A stretch of 64,000 nt of DNA from positions 110,650,499 through 110,714,498 of the forward strand of contig CM050446.2 of NCBI GenBank assembly GCA_027563935.2, in the 5' to 3' direction. Of this stretch, positions 30,198-42,478 are shown one piece after another. This DNA is from Costus lasius. Taxonomy: Eukaryota > Streptophyta > Magnoliopsida > Zingiberales > Costaceae. Both the position numbers and the translations under genes were made by a program. Within the stretch, counting starts at the first letter, position 1. Each line of letters starts with the position of its first letter. The notes under the pieces are model-generated. The model saw only the letters and a list, made by a program, of their open reading frames with translations. It ran no database searches and was not told where the DNA came from.

Positions 30198-33100
30198 GTG
30201 GACATAGTGGAAAATGCTATACAGCATGTTGAGCCCTTCAGGAAAGAGGTAGACCCATTGGAACTTGCCCTGACGAACTCTACCGATGGAGACATTGAAG
30301 GAGAAGCTATGAAGTATGTTGCATTGCTGGAAGCTGACGCAAGCATGAATGACAAGAAAGAAGAGAGCCAGGAGAATCATGAGCAGCAAAAAATTGAGCT
30401 CAAAAGCTTACCCAGCACTCTGAGATATGAGTTTTTAGGAGATGATTCTACATACCTAGTGATAGTCAGTGCGGAGCTGGACAAGGAGCAAACCGAGTCA
30501 CTACTAAAGGAACTTCATCGCCATAGGAAGGTAATAGGCTATTCATTAGATGACATCAAAGGGATTAACCCCTCTGTTTGTATGCATAGGATCCTATTGG
30601 AAGACAACATCAAACCTTATGTGGAGTTTCAACGCCGCCTCAACCCACACTTGAAGGATGTGGTGAAGAAAGAAGTGCTCAAGCTATTGGACACTGGAGT
30701 GATATACCCAATTTTAGATAGCTCTTGGGTAAGTCCAGTACATGTTGTACCCAAGAAAGGCAGCGTCACAATAATCAAGACTGAAGCAGATGAGCTGATA
30801 CCGACATGCACGGTTACAGGATATAGGATGTGCATTGACTACAGGAAGTTGAACTCTGCCACGAGAAAAGATCATTTTTCGCTTCCCTTTATCGATCAGA
30901 TGTTGGATAGACTAGTGCATAATTCTTACTTTTGCTTTTTGGATGGATTTTCAGGTTTCTTCCAGATCCCTATCCACCCGGACGACTAGGAGAAAATAAC
31001 CTTTACATGCCCCTATGGCACATACACATACAGGAAGATGCCATTTGGTCTCTGCAACACCCCAGCAACTTTCCAACGAGCAATGATGGCCATATTCTCT
31101 GACTTTAATGAAGATTTTATGGACATTTTTATGGATGATTTTTCTATGTATGGCTCCTCTTTTCATCATTGTTTGTCTAATTTATCTAAGGTTTTGCAGA
31201 GATGCGAGGAGGTGAACCTGGTTTTGAACTGGGAGAAGTGCCACTTCATGGTCAAGGAAGGCATCGTCCTCGGGCATCTAGTTTCTGAGCGAGGGATAGA
31301 GGTGGACAGAGCAAAAATTGAAGTTATTGAGAATCTTAAATCACCTACATCAGTAAAGGGGATCAAGAGTTTTCTTGGACACGCTGGCTTTTATAGACGA
31401 TTTATTAAAGATTTTTCTAGGATAGCTCGCCCCTTGACCAATCTACTTGCTAAAGATGCTATGTTTTGCTTTGACAGGGATTGTGAGGAAGCTTTCTTGA
31501 AACTCAAGGAAGAATTGATTTCTGCTCCAATAATTCAACCCCCAGATTGGTCATTACCCTTTGAGTTGATGTGTGATGCTAGTGACCAAGTTGTTGGGGT
31601 AGTCTTGGGACAGAGGAAGGATAAGAAGCTTCACGCCATCTACTATGCCAATCGAACACTCGATGATGCTCAGATGAATTACGTGACCATGGAGAAAGAG
31701 CTGCTAGTGATTGTCTTTACTTTCGATAAATTCTGTTCTTATCTAGTTCACTCGAAAGTAATTGTTTTTACTGATCATGCAGCTATAAAATATTTGATAA
31801 ACAAGAAGGATGCAAAGCCAAGACTCATTCGATGGATTCTCCTCTTACAAGAATTCGATGTAGAGATCAGAGATAAAAAGGGGAGTGAAAATTTAGTGGT
31901 TGACCATCTTTCCAGGCTTGAACGCGGCACTAACAAGAAAATTGATGAAGAGTTGGAAATTAATGACACATTCCTTGAAGAACATCTTTATGTTTTATTG
32001 GATTAACAAGTCCCATGGTATGCAGACTATGTCAATTACATTGTGTCTAACATTTTTCCTCCTGGTCTCACTTTTCAGAGGAAGAAGAGATTTCTACATG
32101 ATGTAAAGTTTTATTACTGGGACGAGCCATATTTATACCGGAGATGTGCGGATGGGTTGTACAGACGATGCGTGCCAGAGGTGGAGATACAGGATGTGTT
32201 GACCCATTGCCATGCTTCACCTTATGGAGGACATGCAGGGGCCTCTAAAATAGCTTTTAAAGTTTTACAGTCGGGTTTGTATTGTCCTTCTATATTTCAT
32301 GATGCTAAACATTTTGTTTCCACTTGTGACAGTTGCCAACGGACTAGAAACCTATCAAAAAGAGACGAGCTGCCACTTAACAATATCATGGATGTGGAAA
32401 TTTTTGATGTATGGGGAATAGACTTCATGGGCCTCTTCCCTTCTTCATGTGGAAAACAGTATATTCTGGCTGCCGTTGACTACGTGTCGCAATGGGTTGC
32501 GGCTTCCGCCGAAGCTACTAATGATTCTAGAGTCGTTATGAAGTTTATGAAGCGGACTATTTTTCCTCGATTTGGAGTTCCACGTGTGTTGATTAGCGAC
32601 AGTGGCTTCCACTTTATCGAGCAGAGGTTTGGAGCATTACTGAAGAAGTATGGTGTAAAGCACAAAATTGCCACGCCCTACCATCCTCAAACTAGTAGTC
32701 AGGTAGTGGTCTCCAATAGAGAAATCAAACAAATTTTGGAGAAGACTATATCGCGATCATGGAAGGATTGGGCGACTAAATTACCTGATGCTTTATGGAC
32801 TTATAGGACCGCATTCAAGACACCCCTCGGTATGTCTCCTTTCCAACTTATCTATGGTAAATCATGTCACTTACCTGTTGAACTTGAGCACAGGGCGTAT
32901 TGAGCAGTCAAGCAAATCAACTTTGATTTTAAAAAGGCCAGTGAAAGGAGAAAGCTACAACTTGATGAGTTGGAAGAGATGTGCCTTTTTGCCTATGAGA
33001 ATGCCAAGATTTACAAAGCATGCACGAAATTTTGGCATGACAAGCGCATAGTAAAGAAAGAATTTCGTGAAGGGGATAAAGTGCTTCTCTTTAATTTAAG

Positions 33101-33311
33101 ACTTCAGCTATTCCTAGGGAAGCTCCGAACAAGGTGGTCTAGGCCTTTTACAGTTCAGCAAGTTCAACCATACGGTGCCATCACAATTTGGACAGAACGA
33201 ACTGGGAGTTTCATAGTTAACGGGCACCGTCTCAAGCACTATTTTGAAGATGAGCGAGTCGAAAAAGAGGAAGTTCTCACTCTTTCAGACCCCACGGATT
33301 TGATACTCTGA
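30198..33311 (+). pseudogene. pol: A RT-RNase H-integrase
   Basis: One continuous frame with three stops: TAG at 30987, TAA at 32004 and TGA at 32901. RT has MCIDYRKLNSATRKDHF and FMDDFSMYG (catalytic MDD at 31131-31139). RNase H has [15 protein letters not shown] and [10 protein letters not shown]. Integrase has a zinc region (HCHASPYGGH..CDSCQ), WGIDFMG and LISDSGFHF, but the third catalytic position reads SSQVVVSNRE where copies B and C read GQVEVSNRE, so the glutamate is lost. The C-terminal domain ends at 33311. The length is normal for Athila. Confidence 0.92.
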
Positions 33312-33350
33312 TAACTCTTATGGCCGAGCTATAGACCCTAAACTAGCGCT

Positions 33351-33368
33351 CTTGGGAGGCAACCCAAG
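33351..33368 (+). other. Post-pol hairpin (A)
   Basis: CTTGGG-AGGCAA-CCCAAG, 6-bp perfect arms, 39 bp after the pol stop. Same motif at 50228-50245 (C), 56487-56504 (B) and 6446-6462 (F). Confidence 0.8.
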
Positions 33369-33564
33369 TTTTTCATCATTTTTAGTTTCATACATTGTTT
33401 CTTCATGTTATTAGAGTCATTCCTTAGCTTGTTGATTTGTTTTCACTTAATTTTTGGTTTTCTAAAGAGGGATTGCCTCTAATTTAATGTCTCTTTGCGT
33501 TGTAGGATGAAGATGAGGTGCATGGTATTCATTCCAGAATTTTTCAGGCTTATCAGTGCACTTC

Positions 33565-33808
33565 ACCACCTGGTAAACGCCACGGGGTTCACCCGTGAAG
33601 GCCACTGTACTAGGAACTTCATAAAACTCTGCAGAATACTTCACTGGCAGGAGAACCCCACGGGGTTCACTAGTATTTCTGTATGCAAGAAGCCCTCCAG
33701 AGCATTTCATGGCCTGGTGAACCCGAGCAGGTTCACCCATGTTTCTGTCGCCCCAGTTCCCACCAGTGAACTTCACAGACAGGTGAACCCGAGCGGGTTC
33801 ACCCGTGT
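33565..33808. repeat. Internal palindrome array of A
   Basis: Four GGTGAACCC..GGGTTCACC units, some degenerate, at steps of 78, 66 and 66 bp. Same core as the array in A's U3. Confidence 0.88.
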
Positions 33809-34122
33809 TTTCACCCTGTCTTCGCCGCAACTCAAGGCACCGCGCGACTACGGTTTATGCCGCCGCCTCCATATCTTGAAGAATCTGACCCGATCGCGCC
33901 GCCTTCTCTTCATCTCAGCACTCGAAGGAAATCTTCCCCACTTCGATCCACACTTCCCCCACGATCTGGACAGGTCTCATCTCCTCTCATCTCAATTTCT
34001 CCTGATCGCGTGTTTTTCCGCCAATCGCTCCAGCCGATCCGTTGTCACCCTTTTCCTGGTGTTTCTTCAATCGGATCTTCTCCTCCAAGCTCCCATGTTG
34101 ATCTCAATCTTCGCCAGCACCC

Positions 34123-34681
34123 ATGGCTCCAAAAACAAAGGCCGTCGCCTCCAAGCGAACCGCACCTTCGCAGGTTTTCTCTGACTCGTCTGCGACAGAC
34201 GACGAAGAGTATGCGCCGACTCCTCCATCTTACCAGCCACAGTCATCCACACCTGGATCTTCATCTTCTCGACGAGGACGCACACCTACAAGCCGATCGC
34301 AACCGTATGTCTCTCCCCCGAATGAGTTCAGGATAATCTTTTGCAATGCCGGCCAAGAAGAACGATATCAAACCTTGCGTCAACGCCGAGTGCTCAACGC
34401 AAGGTATCTTGATAGAGGAACATTACAACTGCTCGGGCTGAGGGAAGATATTGATCTGATGTATGCTGCAGTGGGTTGGGAGCAATTCCAGCAACTATTT
34501 TCTCCTACATATGTCGGTGTAACACTGGAATTTCTAAGCTCTTTGGAGGTGAAAGCGGACCCAATTCTAGAGGATGATCCCGGCCGCGTAACTTTTCGCT
34601 TGGGTAATATTGAGCACACTCTTACTCTCTCTCAACTACGCAGTATATACGGGTTTCCTAAGTCATGTGCCCGCAAGGTCC
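34123..34681 (+). pseudogene. A env-like / ORF-1-type gene, part 1
   Basis: Starts MAPKTKAVASKRTAPSQ (basic, no signal peptide), then a Ser/Pro/Arg-rich linker and the conserved domain (FRIIFCNAGQEERYQ, YLDRGTLQLLGL, GVTLEFLSSLEVKAD, FRLGNIEHTLTLSQLRSIYG). Open until the insertion of element B after CARKV. The rest resumes at 63613. Confidence 0.88.
34677..34681. repeat. Target duplication GGTCC of B, left copy
   Basis: GGTCC here and at 63613-63617 flank element B. The env-like reading joins across it (CARKV then PTEHSEQGFWG). Confidence 0.95.
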
Positions 34682-34936
34682 TGATGCCTTGCATTTTAGT
34701 AGTGATTTTTATTATTATTCCATGATGAATTTAGGCCTATTTTAATGTTTTTATACTCCTCTAAGGCTTATTTACTTAAAAGCTTCAGAATCTTCACTTT
34801 TCGTCTTTCTTGTGGAATTTTAGGTAAAATCGCCTAATTTTGAAATATTTTTGAAGAATCTAAGGGCATGGGGTGATTCCTTATGAGAAGACGAAGTTGT
34901 ATGTCAAATTTGGGCTCAATCGGAGCTTTTTCTGGA

Positions 34937-35252
34937 CTTCACGGCTAAGTGAACCCCACGGGGTTCACCGGTGATCTTGCCGAAGGACGAAACCCACAGC
35001 GCACTTCACTGCCAAGTGAACCCGGCGGGGTTCACCGATGTTGTCAAAGGTATCCGAAACTCACAATAGACTTCACCACCAGGTGAACCCCACGGGGTTC
35101 ACCCGTGATTCTGTCCGAGAAAACCTGCGCAGAACTTCACAGTGCACTTCACTGGTAGGTGAACCCGGCGGGGTTCACCGGTGCTTCTTTCGCGACAGAA
35201 CTGTATAGCAAACTTCACTAGTAGGTGAACCCGGCGGGGTTCACCCGTGATG
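34937..35252. repeat. Palindrome array, B 5' LTR
   Basis: Five units with GTGAACCC(C/G)(A/G)CGGGGTTCACC cores. The last ends about 115 bp before the TATA box. Confidence 0.9.
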
Positions 35253-35367
35253 CTTTCTGGACAGCCCAACCTCTATTCGGATTTTCAATGATTTTGGGCC
35301 CGATTCAAGTCCAAATTTGGCAAGTAAGGACTCTTTGGAAAGCTGATTCGAAGGAGATTACAAGGAA

Positions 35368-35374
35368 TATAAAA
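35368..35374 (+). promoter_or_regulatory. TATA box, B 5' LTR
   Basis: TATAAAA in GGAATATAAAAGCCCC. Confidence 0.75.
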
Positions 35375-36276
35375 GCCCCAATATTCATGCCCTAATCATC
35401 GAGAAATCATGCAACGAAGCGGCAAGGACGGAAGAACACGGCGAATAGGCGACTTTGAGGCGATTTTTGGAGATCTGATCATCGGAACACAGAGATTCTT
35501 GGTTATTTGTTTTGGTTTATCATCTCCTCCCTTTTAGAAACTCTTTCCCAGGATTTTCCTATGTTTAAAGAGAGATTTTTTAGCGTTTCAATGATGATTG
35601 TAGCGTAAACCCTATTTCGGGGCTCGGTTAAAGCCCGCTGACAATTTCTATTTGCAATCCATGTTTTAATTCTGTTATCTGGATTATATTGTAAGTATAT
35701 TTCACTTGATGTACTTATTTCATGATCTTTACCTTGCCCAAGTATTGACATGTCTTAGTCGTTACGATTCATAACGAGAGTAGGATCGTAACGACGGAAC
35801 CTCTTTATGAAACTTGCGAAGCCTCGACACGAGAGTGCTCGGTCTTCGCTTAAGGGTTCATAATCTACCACGAAACTCATTGGGTTTGTCTAGAATGATC
35901 CACTGCGAGAGTAGGAGACTGTTCTAGGCAAACACCGGGGTGTACACTCGAGAGAGGGCACCTTGTACCCTAGGGTTAGATTCCTTGTGCAAAATCATAA
36001 ATCCTTGTAACTGATAGTTTTAAATGTAATTAAGATCGTCAGTGAGGTGGAAACAATAGCCCCGATATCTCTCATATATTTTCCTTACCATAGTTGTTTG
36101 ATTCCTTCATTTGCGGTTTCACTTAGTTTTCATTTTAAGTTCTTAAAACCCTGTTTTGATCAGCTTACATATCAAGAATTGGATTTTCTGGTACTCGACC
36201 TTGTTCTCTGTGGGATTCGACATCTTTTGTATTACTTCGACATTTCCGTGCACTTGCGGATTGTGTGTCAAGTTTT

Positions 36277-36294
36277 TGGCGCCGTTGCCGGGGA
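36277..36294 (+). other. B primer binding site (tRNA-Asp)
   Basis: TGGCGCCGTTGCCGGGGA, perfect complement of the tRNA-Asp 3' end. Confidence 0.95.
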
Positions 36295-36429
36295 ATAACG
36301 GTTGATATTAGTATATTTCTAAGGATTGGTAGACTAAGCTTTAGTTAGTTTTTCTCACTTTATTCTATTTCACACTACTTTCTGCTTGTCAATTGCTTGA
36401 AACTTCATAATTGAGTCTGACATATTTTT

Positions 36430-38600
36430 ATGCAAAGAAGTTTCAGGGCAGGTGCATTCTTTGAAATCGATCTCGAGATAGAACGGACCTTCAGACAAAG
36501 AAGAAAGCTTCAGCAAACTCAGCAAAAGGAAAGTCAAGAACAGATGGAACACATTCAAATCAATATGGAGAACGAACCAGCACCTCAACCTATGAATACC
36601 AACAATGCCAGAACACTGCGAGAATACGCAGCTCCTTTTACAAATGGGTTTCAATTAGGAATCGTTAGACCTAGTGTAGAGGCCAATAACTTCGAAATTA
36701 AACCTGCACTACTTTCTATGATACAACAAAACTAATTTGGTGGTTCTCCTCTTGAAGACCCCCAATATGCATTTTTCTATATTTTTGGAATATTGTGATA
36801 TGCTAAAAATTAATGGAGCTACTTCTAATGCTATCAGGTTGTGCTTATTTCCCTTCTCTCTGAGGGACAAAGCAAGGGCATGGCTCCACACATTCCCCTC
36901 AGCTTCAATACGGACATTGGATGAATTATCTCAAGCTTTCCTCTCGAAGTATTTCCCTCATTCGAAGACAATCCAAATCAGAAACTAGATAACGAGCTTC
37001 ATGCAAAAGGATGGGGAGTCTTTGTACGAAGCTTGGGAAAGATTCAAGGAGCTTCAAAGACTGTGTCCGCACTATGGGATTGAGACTTGGGTTCTAGTAC
37101 ACACGTTCTATATGGGATTGGAATACAATACTAGGCTCACAGTCGATGCAGCTACCAGAGGATCGGGATTAATGAGCAAGGTACCTGAATATGCTATAAA
37201 CCTCCTGGAGGACAAGGCACTGAACTACCATCAATGGAATTCGGAGCGAGGTACACCTTCCAGGAAATCAGGTAAATTCGATCTTGATTCATTAACTACT
37301 CTCAATGCGAAGGTAGACAATCTGACTAAGAAATTTGATTCATGGTTTGTTAATTCTTTAGACACTAATTCAATATCTTGTGAGGTGTGTGGTGTTGCAG
37401 GCCATGTAGGTGCCGAGTGCCAGGTAGGAGATGGACAGGTGGTCCAAAGTCAGCATGAACATCTAAATGCAATTGGAAATATGAACTCCACGAACAATCC
37501 TTATTCCAACTATTACAATCCAGGATGTCACAACCACCCAAACTTCTCCTACCGAACCACACAGCCGATACAACCAGGGCAAGCACCACCACAAGCCCAA
37601 CCCTCGCAAGGAAACTCCAGACCACCACAACAAGGAAATTACAGGTAGCCACCTGGGTTTCAACAGAGAAACTACAATCCTCCTCCTCAATAAGGAAACT
37701 ACAATCCTCCTCTGAGGCCGACCCAAGACCCTCAACTGAGTAAGCAAATAGAAGGGCTGACCGATATGATGAAACTGATGATGACAAGGATGGACTCCTT
37801 GGAGACGCACAACAAGATGTTGGAAAGCCAGCTTGCCCAGCAAGCCAGCTCATCCTCTAGAGCGCTAGGGAAACTTGCATCACAGCTAGAAGTTAACCTG
37901 AGGGAGCATTGTAATGCAATCTCCACTCGGAGCGGCAAACAACTTGAAGACCCTAAGATGCCGACTGATGATACAAGGGATGAAGTGATACCGAACCCTG
38001 AGGAACAACACATAGATGCAACTCTGGCAGAACTTGAATGAGCAGAAGAAGAGCGACCCTATGTTGGGCCGCCTGCTTATAAGCCGCCAATACCTTTCCC
38101 TCAGAGGCTTGTCAAAGCCAAATTAGACAAGCAGTTCGGTAAGTTTTTGGAAGTATTGAAAAAATTCAATATTAACATTCCTTTTGTTGATGCCCTTTCG
38201 TAGATGCCAACCTACGCAAAGTTCCTGAAGAACATCCTCTCAAATAAAAGGAAGCTGGAAGACCAAGGAACCGTTGCACTTACTGAGGAGTGCAGTGCAA
38301 TTTTGCAAAACAAGCTTCCACAAAAGCTCAAGGACCCTGGCAGTTTTTCCATACCATGCTAGATAGGAGAGATGACCTTCCAGAGAGCACTATGCGATTT
38401 AGGAGCAAGCATCAGCATTATGCCATTGTCACTCTGTAAAAAGCTAGATTTGGGTGACTTGAAAACCACTAACATTTCTTTGCAGCTAGCTGACAGATTA
38501 GTTCGACGCCCAGTCGGTATTTTAGAGGACGTTCCAATTAAAGTAGGAGATTATTTTGTACCTGCTGACTTTGTTGTATTATGTTGCCCCGCTGAATGCT
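36430..38600 (+). pseudogene. gag-pro: B gag-protease
   Basis: Starts MQRSFRAGAFFEIDLEIERTF. Stop at 36733 (TAA), frameshift at about 36766, then one frame to the protease with stops at 36986, 37646, 37691, 38039, 38201 and 38360. CCHC knuckle is CEVCGVAGHVGAEC. Protease has CDLGASISIMPLSL, retaining the aspartate that A and F have lost, but the domain is cut after VPADFVVL at about 38582, where roughly 300 bp present in C are missing. Confidence 0.9.
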
Positions 38601-40431
38601 GACCCAAGCTTGAGTGCCAAATCAAAAGAAAATCAAGAGGAAGAGGGGCAGAAGTAAATCGAATTCAAAAGTTTACCCAACTCTCTGAGATACGAATTTT
38701 TGGGTGAAAATTCTACACACCCCGTAATAGTCAGTGCTGAGTTAGATGATGAGTAGACTGAATTACTCTTGCAAGAACTCCGCCTACACAAAAAGGTAAT
38801 AGGGTGCTCGCTTGATGATATTAAAGGTATTAACCCATCTATCTGCATGCACAGGATCCTGTTGGAAGAGAATAGTAAACCCTCTGTGGAATTCCAACGC
38901 CGACTCAACCCGCACTTGAAAGAGGTAGTGAAGAAGGAGGTACTTAAATTATTAGATGCTAGCATGATCTACCCGATTTTAGACAGTTCTTAGGTGAGTC
39001 CGGTACATGTGGTACCCAAAAAGGGAGGCGTCATGGTGATAAAGACTGAGGCAGATGAATTGATACCGACACACACGGTTACAGGATACAGGATGTGCAT
39101 TGATTACAGGAAGTTGAACTCAGCAACGAAAAAAAGACCATTTTCCTCTTCCCTTCATTGATCAGATGCTAGACAGATTAGCTCATAATTCTTACTTTTG
39201 TATCTTGGATGGATTTTCAGGTTTTTTCCAAATCCCTATCCATCCGGACGATTAAGAGCGAACAACTTTCACATGTCCCTACGACACCTATGCATACAGG
39301 AGGATGTCGTTCGGCCTCTACAACGCCCTTGCGACTTTCCAACGAGCAATGATGGCCATATTCTCTCATTTTAATGAAGATTTTATGGATATATTTATGG
39401 ATGATTTTTCTGTGTTTGGTTCATCTTTTCATCATTGTTTGTCTAATTTGTCTAAGGTTTTGCAAAGGTGTGAAGAGGTGAATTTAGTGCTAAACTAGGA
39501 GAAGTGCCACTTCATGGTCAAGGAAGGCATTGTACTTGGCCATTTAGTCTCAGAGCGAGGGATAGAGGTGGACAGAGCAAAAATTGAAGTTATTGAGAAT
39601 CTACAGCCGCCCATGATAGTAAAGGGGATCAGAAGTTTTCTTAGACACGCTAGCTTTTACAGACGATTTATTAAAGACTTCTCTAAGATAGCTTGCCCCT
39701 TAACTAACTTACTTGCCAAAGATTCCATCTTTTGTTTTGATAGGGATTGTGAGGAAGCTTTCGTGAAGCTTAAGGAAGCATTGATCACTGCCCTAATAAT
39801 TCAACCCCAAGATTGGTCTCTTCCCTTTGAATTAATGTGCGACGCTAGTGACCAAGCAGTCGGGGTAGTTCTGAGTCAAAGGAAGGACAAAAAGCTTCAC
39901 GCCATATATTATGCCAGTCGAACACTTGACAACACCCAGATGAACTATGCTACCACGAAGAAAGAGCTGCTAGCAATAGTTTTCGCTTTTGACAAATTTC
40001 GTTCATATTTGGTTAACTCGAAAGTGATTATTTTTACTGATCATGCAGCCATAAAATATTTAATGACCAAGAAGGATGCCAAGCCAAGGCTCATTAGATG
40101 GATCCTCCCCTTGCAAGAATTCGATATAGAGATCAGAGACAAGAAGGGGAGTGAAAATTTAGTGGCTGACCATCTTTCCAGACTTGAACGTGGAGACGAC
40201 AAGAAGATGGATGACGAGTTGGAGATTAATGACACATTTCCTGAAGAACATCTCTATGCTTCATTAGATCAACAAGTCCCATGGTATGCAGACTATGTCA
40301 ATTACATTGTGTCTAACGTCCTTCCTCCCAATCTTACTTTTCAGAGGAAGAAGAGGTTTTTACATGATGTAAAGTTTTATTATTGGGACGAGCCATACTT
40401 GTACCGACGATGCGCGGACGGGTTGTACAGA
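38601..40431 (+). pseudogene. pol: B RT-RNase H and integrase start
   Basis: RT starts near 38640 (stops near 38755 and 38991). An extra A near 39130 shifts the frame. The rest reads FMDDFSVFG (about 39394-39410), with stops at 39253 (TAA) and 39496 (TAG). RNase H ([25 protein letters not shown]) and the spacer to integrase are open to 40426. Element C interrupts at [10 protein letters not shown]. Confidence 0.9.
40427..40431. repeat. Target duplication ACAGA of C, left copy
   Basis: ACAGA here and at 55282-55286 flank element C. Joining the flanks gives the integrase reading GLYRRCVPEVE seen in A. Confidence 0.95.
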
Positions 40432-41911
40432 TGATGCCTTGCATTTTAGTAGTAATATTCATAGCTATTTCATGATAAATCTAGGCTTATTTTGACACTT
40501 TTCTACTCTTTTAAGGCTTATTTACTTGAATGCTTCAGAATCTTCACTTTTTCGTGCTTTTGTGGAATTTCAGGTAAAATCACTCATTTTCGACATCTTT
40601 TGAAGATTCTAAGGTCATGGGATGATTTCTTATACAAAGACGAAGCTACACGTCAAATTTGAGCTTAAACGGAGTTAGCCTGAAAAATGCGGCCATGGGG
40701 TTTACCTGTTTTTCTCGAGCCAGCAGAACCTCACAGAGAGCATCACGGCCGGGTGAACCCCACCAGTTTTCCTTTAGGCTGAAATTTGCATAGAACAAAG
40801 CATAGCCAGGTGAACCCTGGTGGGGTTCACCGCGCTTCTTTCAGCCAGATTGCCCAGAATGAATCACGGCCAGGTGAACTCGGCAGGGTTCACCCGTGAT
40901 TTCAACCCAAGCTCGCGCCGACATGACTTCGACTCGGATTTTACCTGATTTCTCACCCGTTTGAAATCCAAATTTGGCAAGTAAGGACTCTATGGAAAGC
41001 TCTTTTGAAGGAGAACGCCTAGGATATACAAGCCCCAATTTTTATGCCCTAATCATTGAGTAATCACGTGATGAAGCGGTGAGGGCGGAAGAACATGGCG
41101 AAAACACGATTCCGGGGCGATTTTCGGAGATCTAATCATCGGAGCGCCTCGATTCTTCAAGATTTGTTTCGGTTTATTGTCTCCTATCCTTTAGAAACTA
41201 TTCCTTGTGATTTTCCCATGCTAAAAGAGAGATTTTTGAGCGTTTCAATGATGATTATAGCGTAAACCCTATTTCGGGGCTTGGTGGAAGCCCTTTGATG
41301 ATTTTGGTCGCAAACTTTATTTTAATTTCGTTGTTTGGAATGTATTGTGAGCATATTTTACTTTGACGTGCTTATATCATGATTTTACCTTGGCCGAGTA
41401 TTTTCACGTAATAGCCGTTACGATTCATATCGAGAGGAGGATCGTAAGGGTGGAATCTCTTAGCAAAACTTGCGAGACCTCGACACGAGAGTCCTTGGTC
41501 TTTGCTCGAGGGTCTCATAATCTGCCATAGAACTCATTGGGTTTGCTTAGAACGATCCACCGCGAGAGTAGGAGGTCATTCTAAGTCGAACACCGGGGTA
41601 TACACTCGAGAGAGGGCACCTTGTACCCTAGGGTTAGGTTCCTTGTGCAAAACCAATAATCCAAATGATTAATATCTTTCTTGTGCGATTAAGATCATCA
41701 TCGAGGTGGAAACCAAACCCTGATATCTCTCCCATATTTACTCTCTACCGACGTAGTTGTGATTGCTTGTTTTCGATATTAGTTCTCAAAACCCTGTTTC
41801 GATTTGCCTAGTTATTAAAACATGGATTTTCTGGTACTCAACCTTGTTCCTTGTGGGATTCAACATCTTTTATATTACTTTGACATAACCATGCACTTGC
41901 GGGATGTGTCA
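40432..41911 (+). repeat. 5' LTR of C
   Basis: TGATGCCTTGC...GGGATGTGTCA, 1,480 bp. Palindrome array degenerate at 40690-40900, TATA box decayed to TATACAAG near 41025. Confidence 0.95.
40690..40900. repeat. Palindrome array, C 5' LTR (decayed)
   Basis: Four units: the first two have lost one arm (ATGGGGTTTACC; GGTGAACCCCACC), the last two are nearly intact. Confidence 0.8.
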
Positions 41912-41917
41912 AGTTTT

Positions 41918-41935
41918 TGGCGCCATTGCCAGGGA
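41918..41935 (+). other. C primer binding site (tRNA-Asp), two mismatches
   Basis: TGGCGCCATTGCCAGGGA. Both differences are G to A. Confidence 0.9.
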
Positions 41936-42124
41936 TCGAACGGTTGATATTAGTATACTTCTGAGAATTGGTAGACTATGTCTTAGAACTTGACACGTTG
42001 ATTTTAGGATACTTGCCGGGACGTGTCAAGTTTTTAGGTTAGTTTTTCTTTGTTGCACTGCTATTTTCTTTTTCTCTTTATTTACTCGATGTCTTAGAAC
42101 TCTATAATTTTGACTAACCCTTTT

Positions 42125-42478
42125 ATGTGAAGAAGTTCTAGGGCAGGAGCATTCTTTGACATTGATCCAGAAATCGAGCGCACCTTCAGGGCAAGAAGGA
42201 AGCAAAATCAAATTCTGAAGAAAGAAGTCATGAACCATCCAGAAGGAGAAAATCATATGGAGCACATTCAGCTTGATGCGAACAATGACCGAGTACCACA
42301 ATCAATGGGGAACAACTACAACAATAGGACATTGAAAGATTATTCTGCTCCCTACGCTTATGGTTTTCAATCAAGAATTGCTAGGCCTGCTATTGAGGAT
42401 AATAATTTTGAAATAAAACCTGCTCTTCTTTCTATGGTGCAACAAAACCAATTTGGTGGTTCTCCTCTTGAGGACCCC
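42125..42478 (+). pseudogene. gag: C gag, part 1
   Basis: Starts ATG TGA: codon 2 is a stop where A has CGA. The rest of the N-terminus (RSSRAGAFFDIDPEIERTF, MVQQNQFGGSPLEDP) is readable. Solo LTR D interrupts it at 42478. Confidence 0.88.

Larger units (their letters stand above)
33312..34122 (+). other. A spacer between pol and env-like gene
   Basis: Begins with the post-pol hairpin CTTGGGAGGCAACCCAAG (33351-33368). Next is a T-rich stretch, the palindrome array (33565-33808), and about 300 bp of C/T-rich leader before the env-like ATG. The open frame across it has no domain. Confidence 0.75.
34682..36270 (+). repeat. 5' LTR of B
   Basis: TGATGCCTTGC...TTGTGTGTCA, 1,589 bp. Five palindromes (34937-35252), TATA box at 35368, CACGAGAGTG at 35828. 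Confidence 0.95.

Noticed and set aside
33495..34184. 229-residue ORF with repeated VNPxGFTR-like peptides
   Set aside because: Made by reading through the palindrome array and leader. It overlaps the real env-like start in another frame, and the same peptides appear on both strands.
34937..35252. Regularly spaced short palindromes resembling a CRISPR array
   Set aside because: The setting is a plant LTR. Units differ, spacers are homologous between elements, and there are no cas genes.
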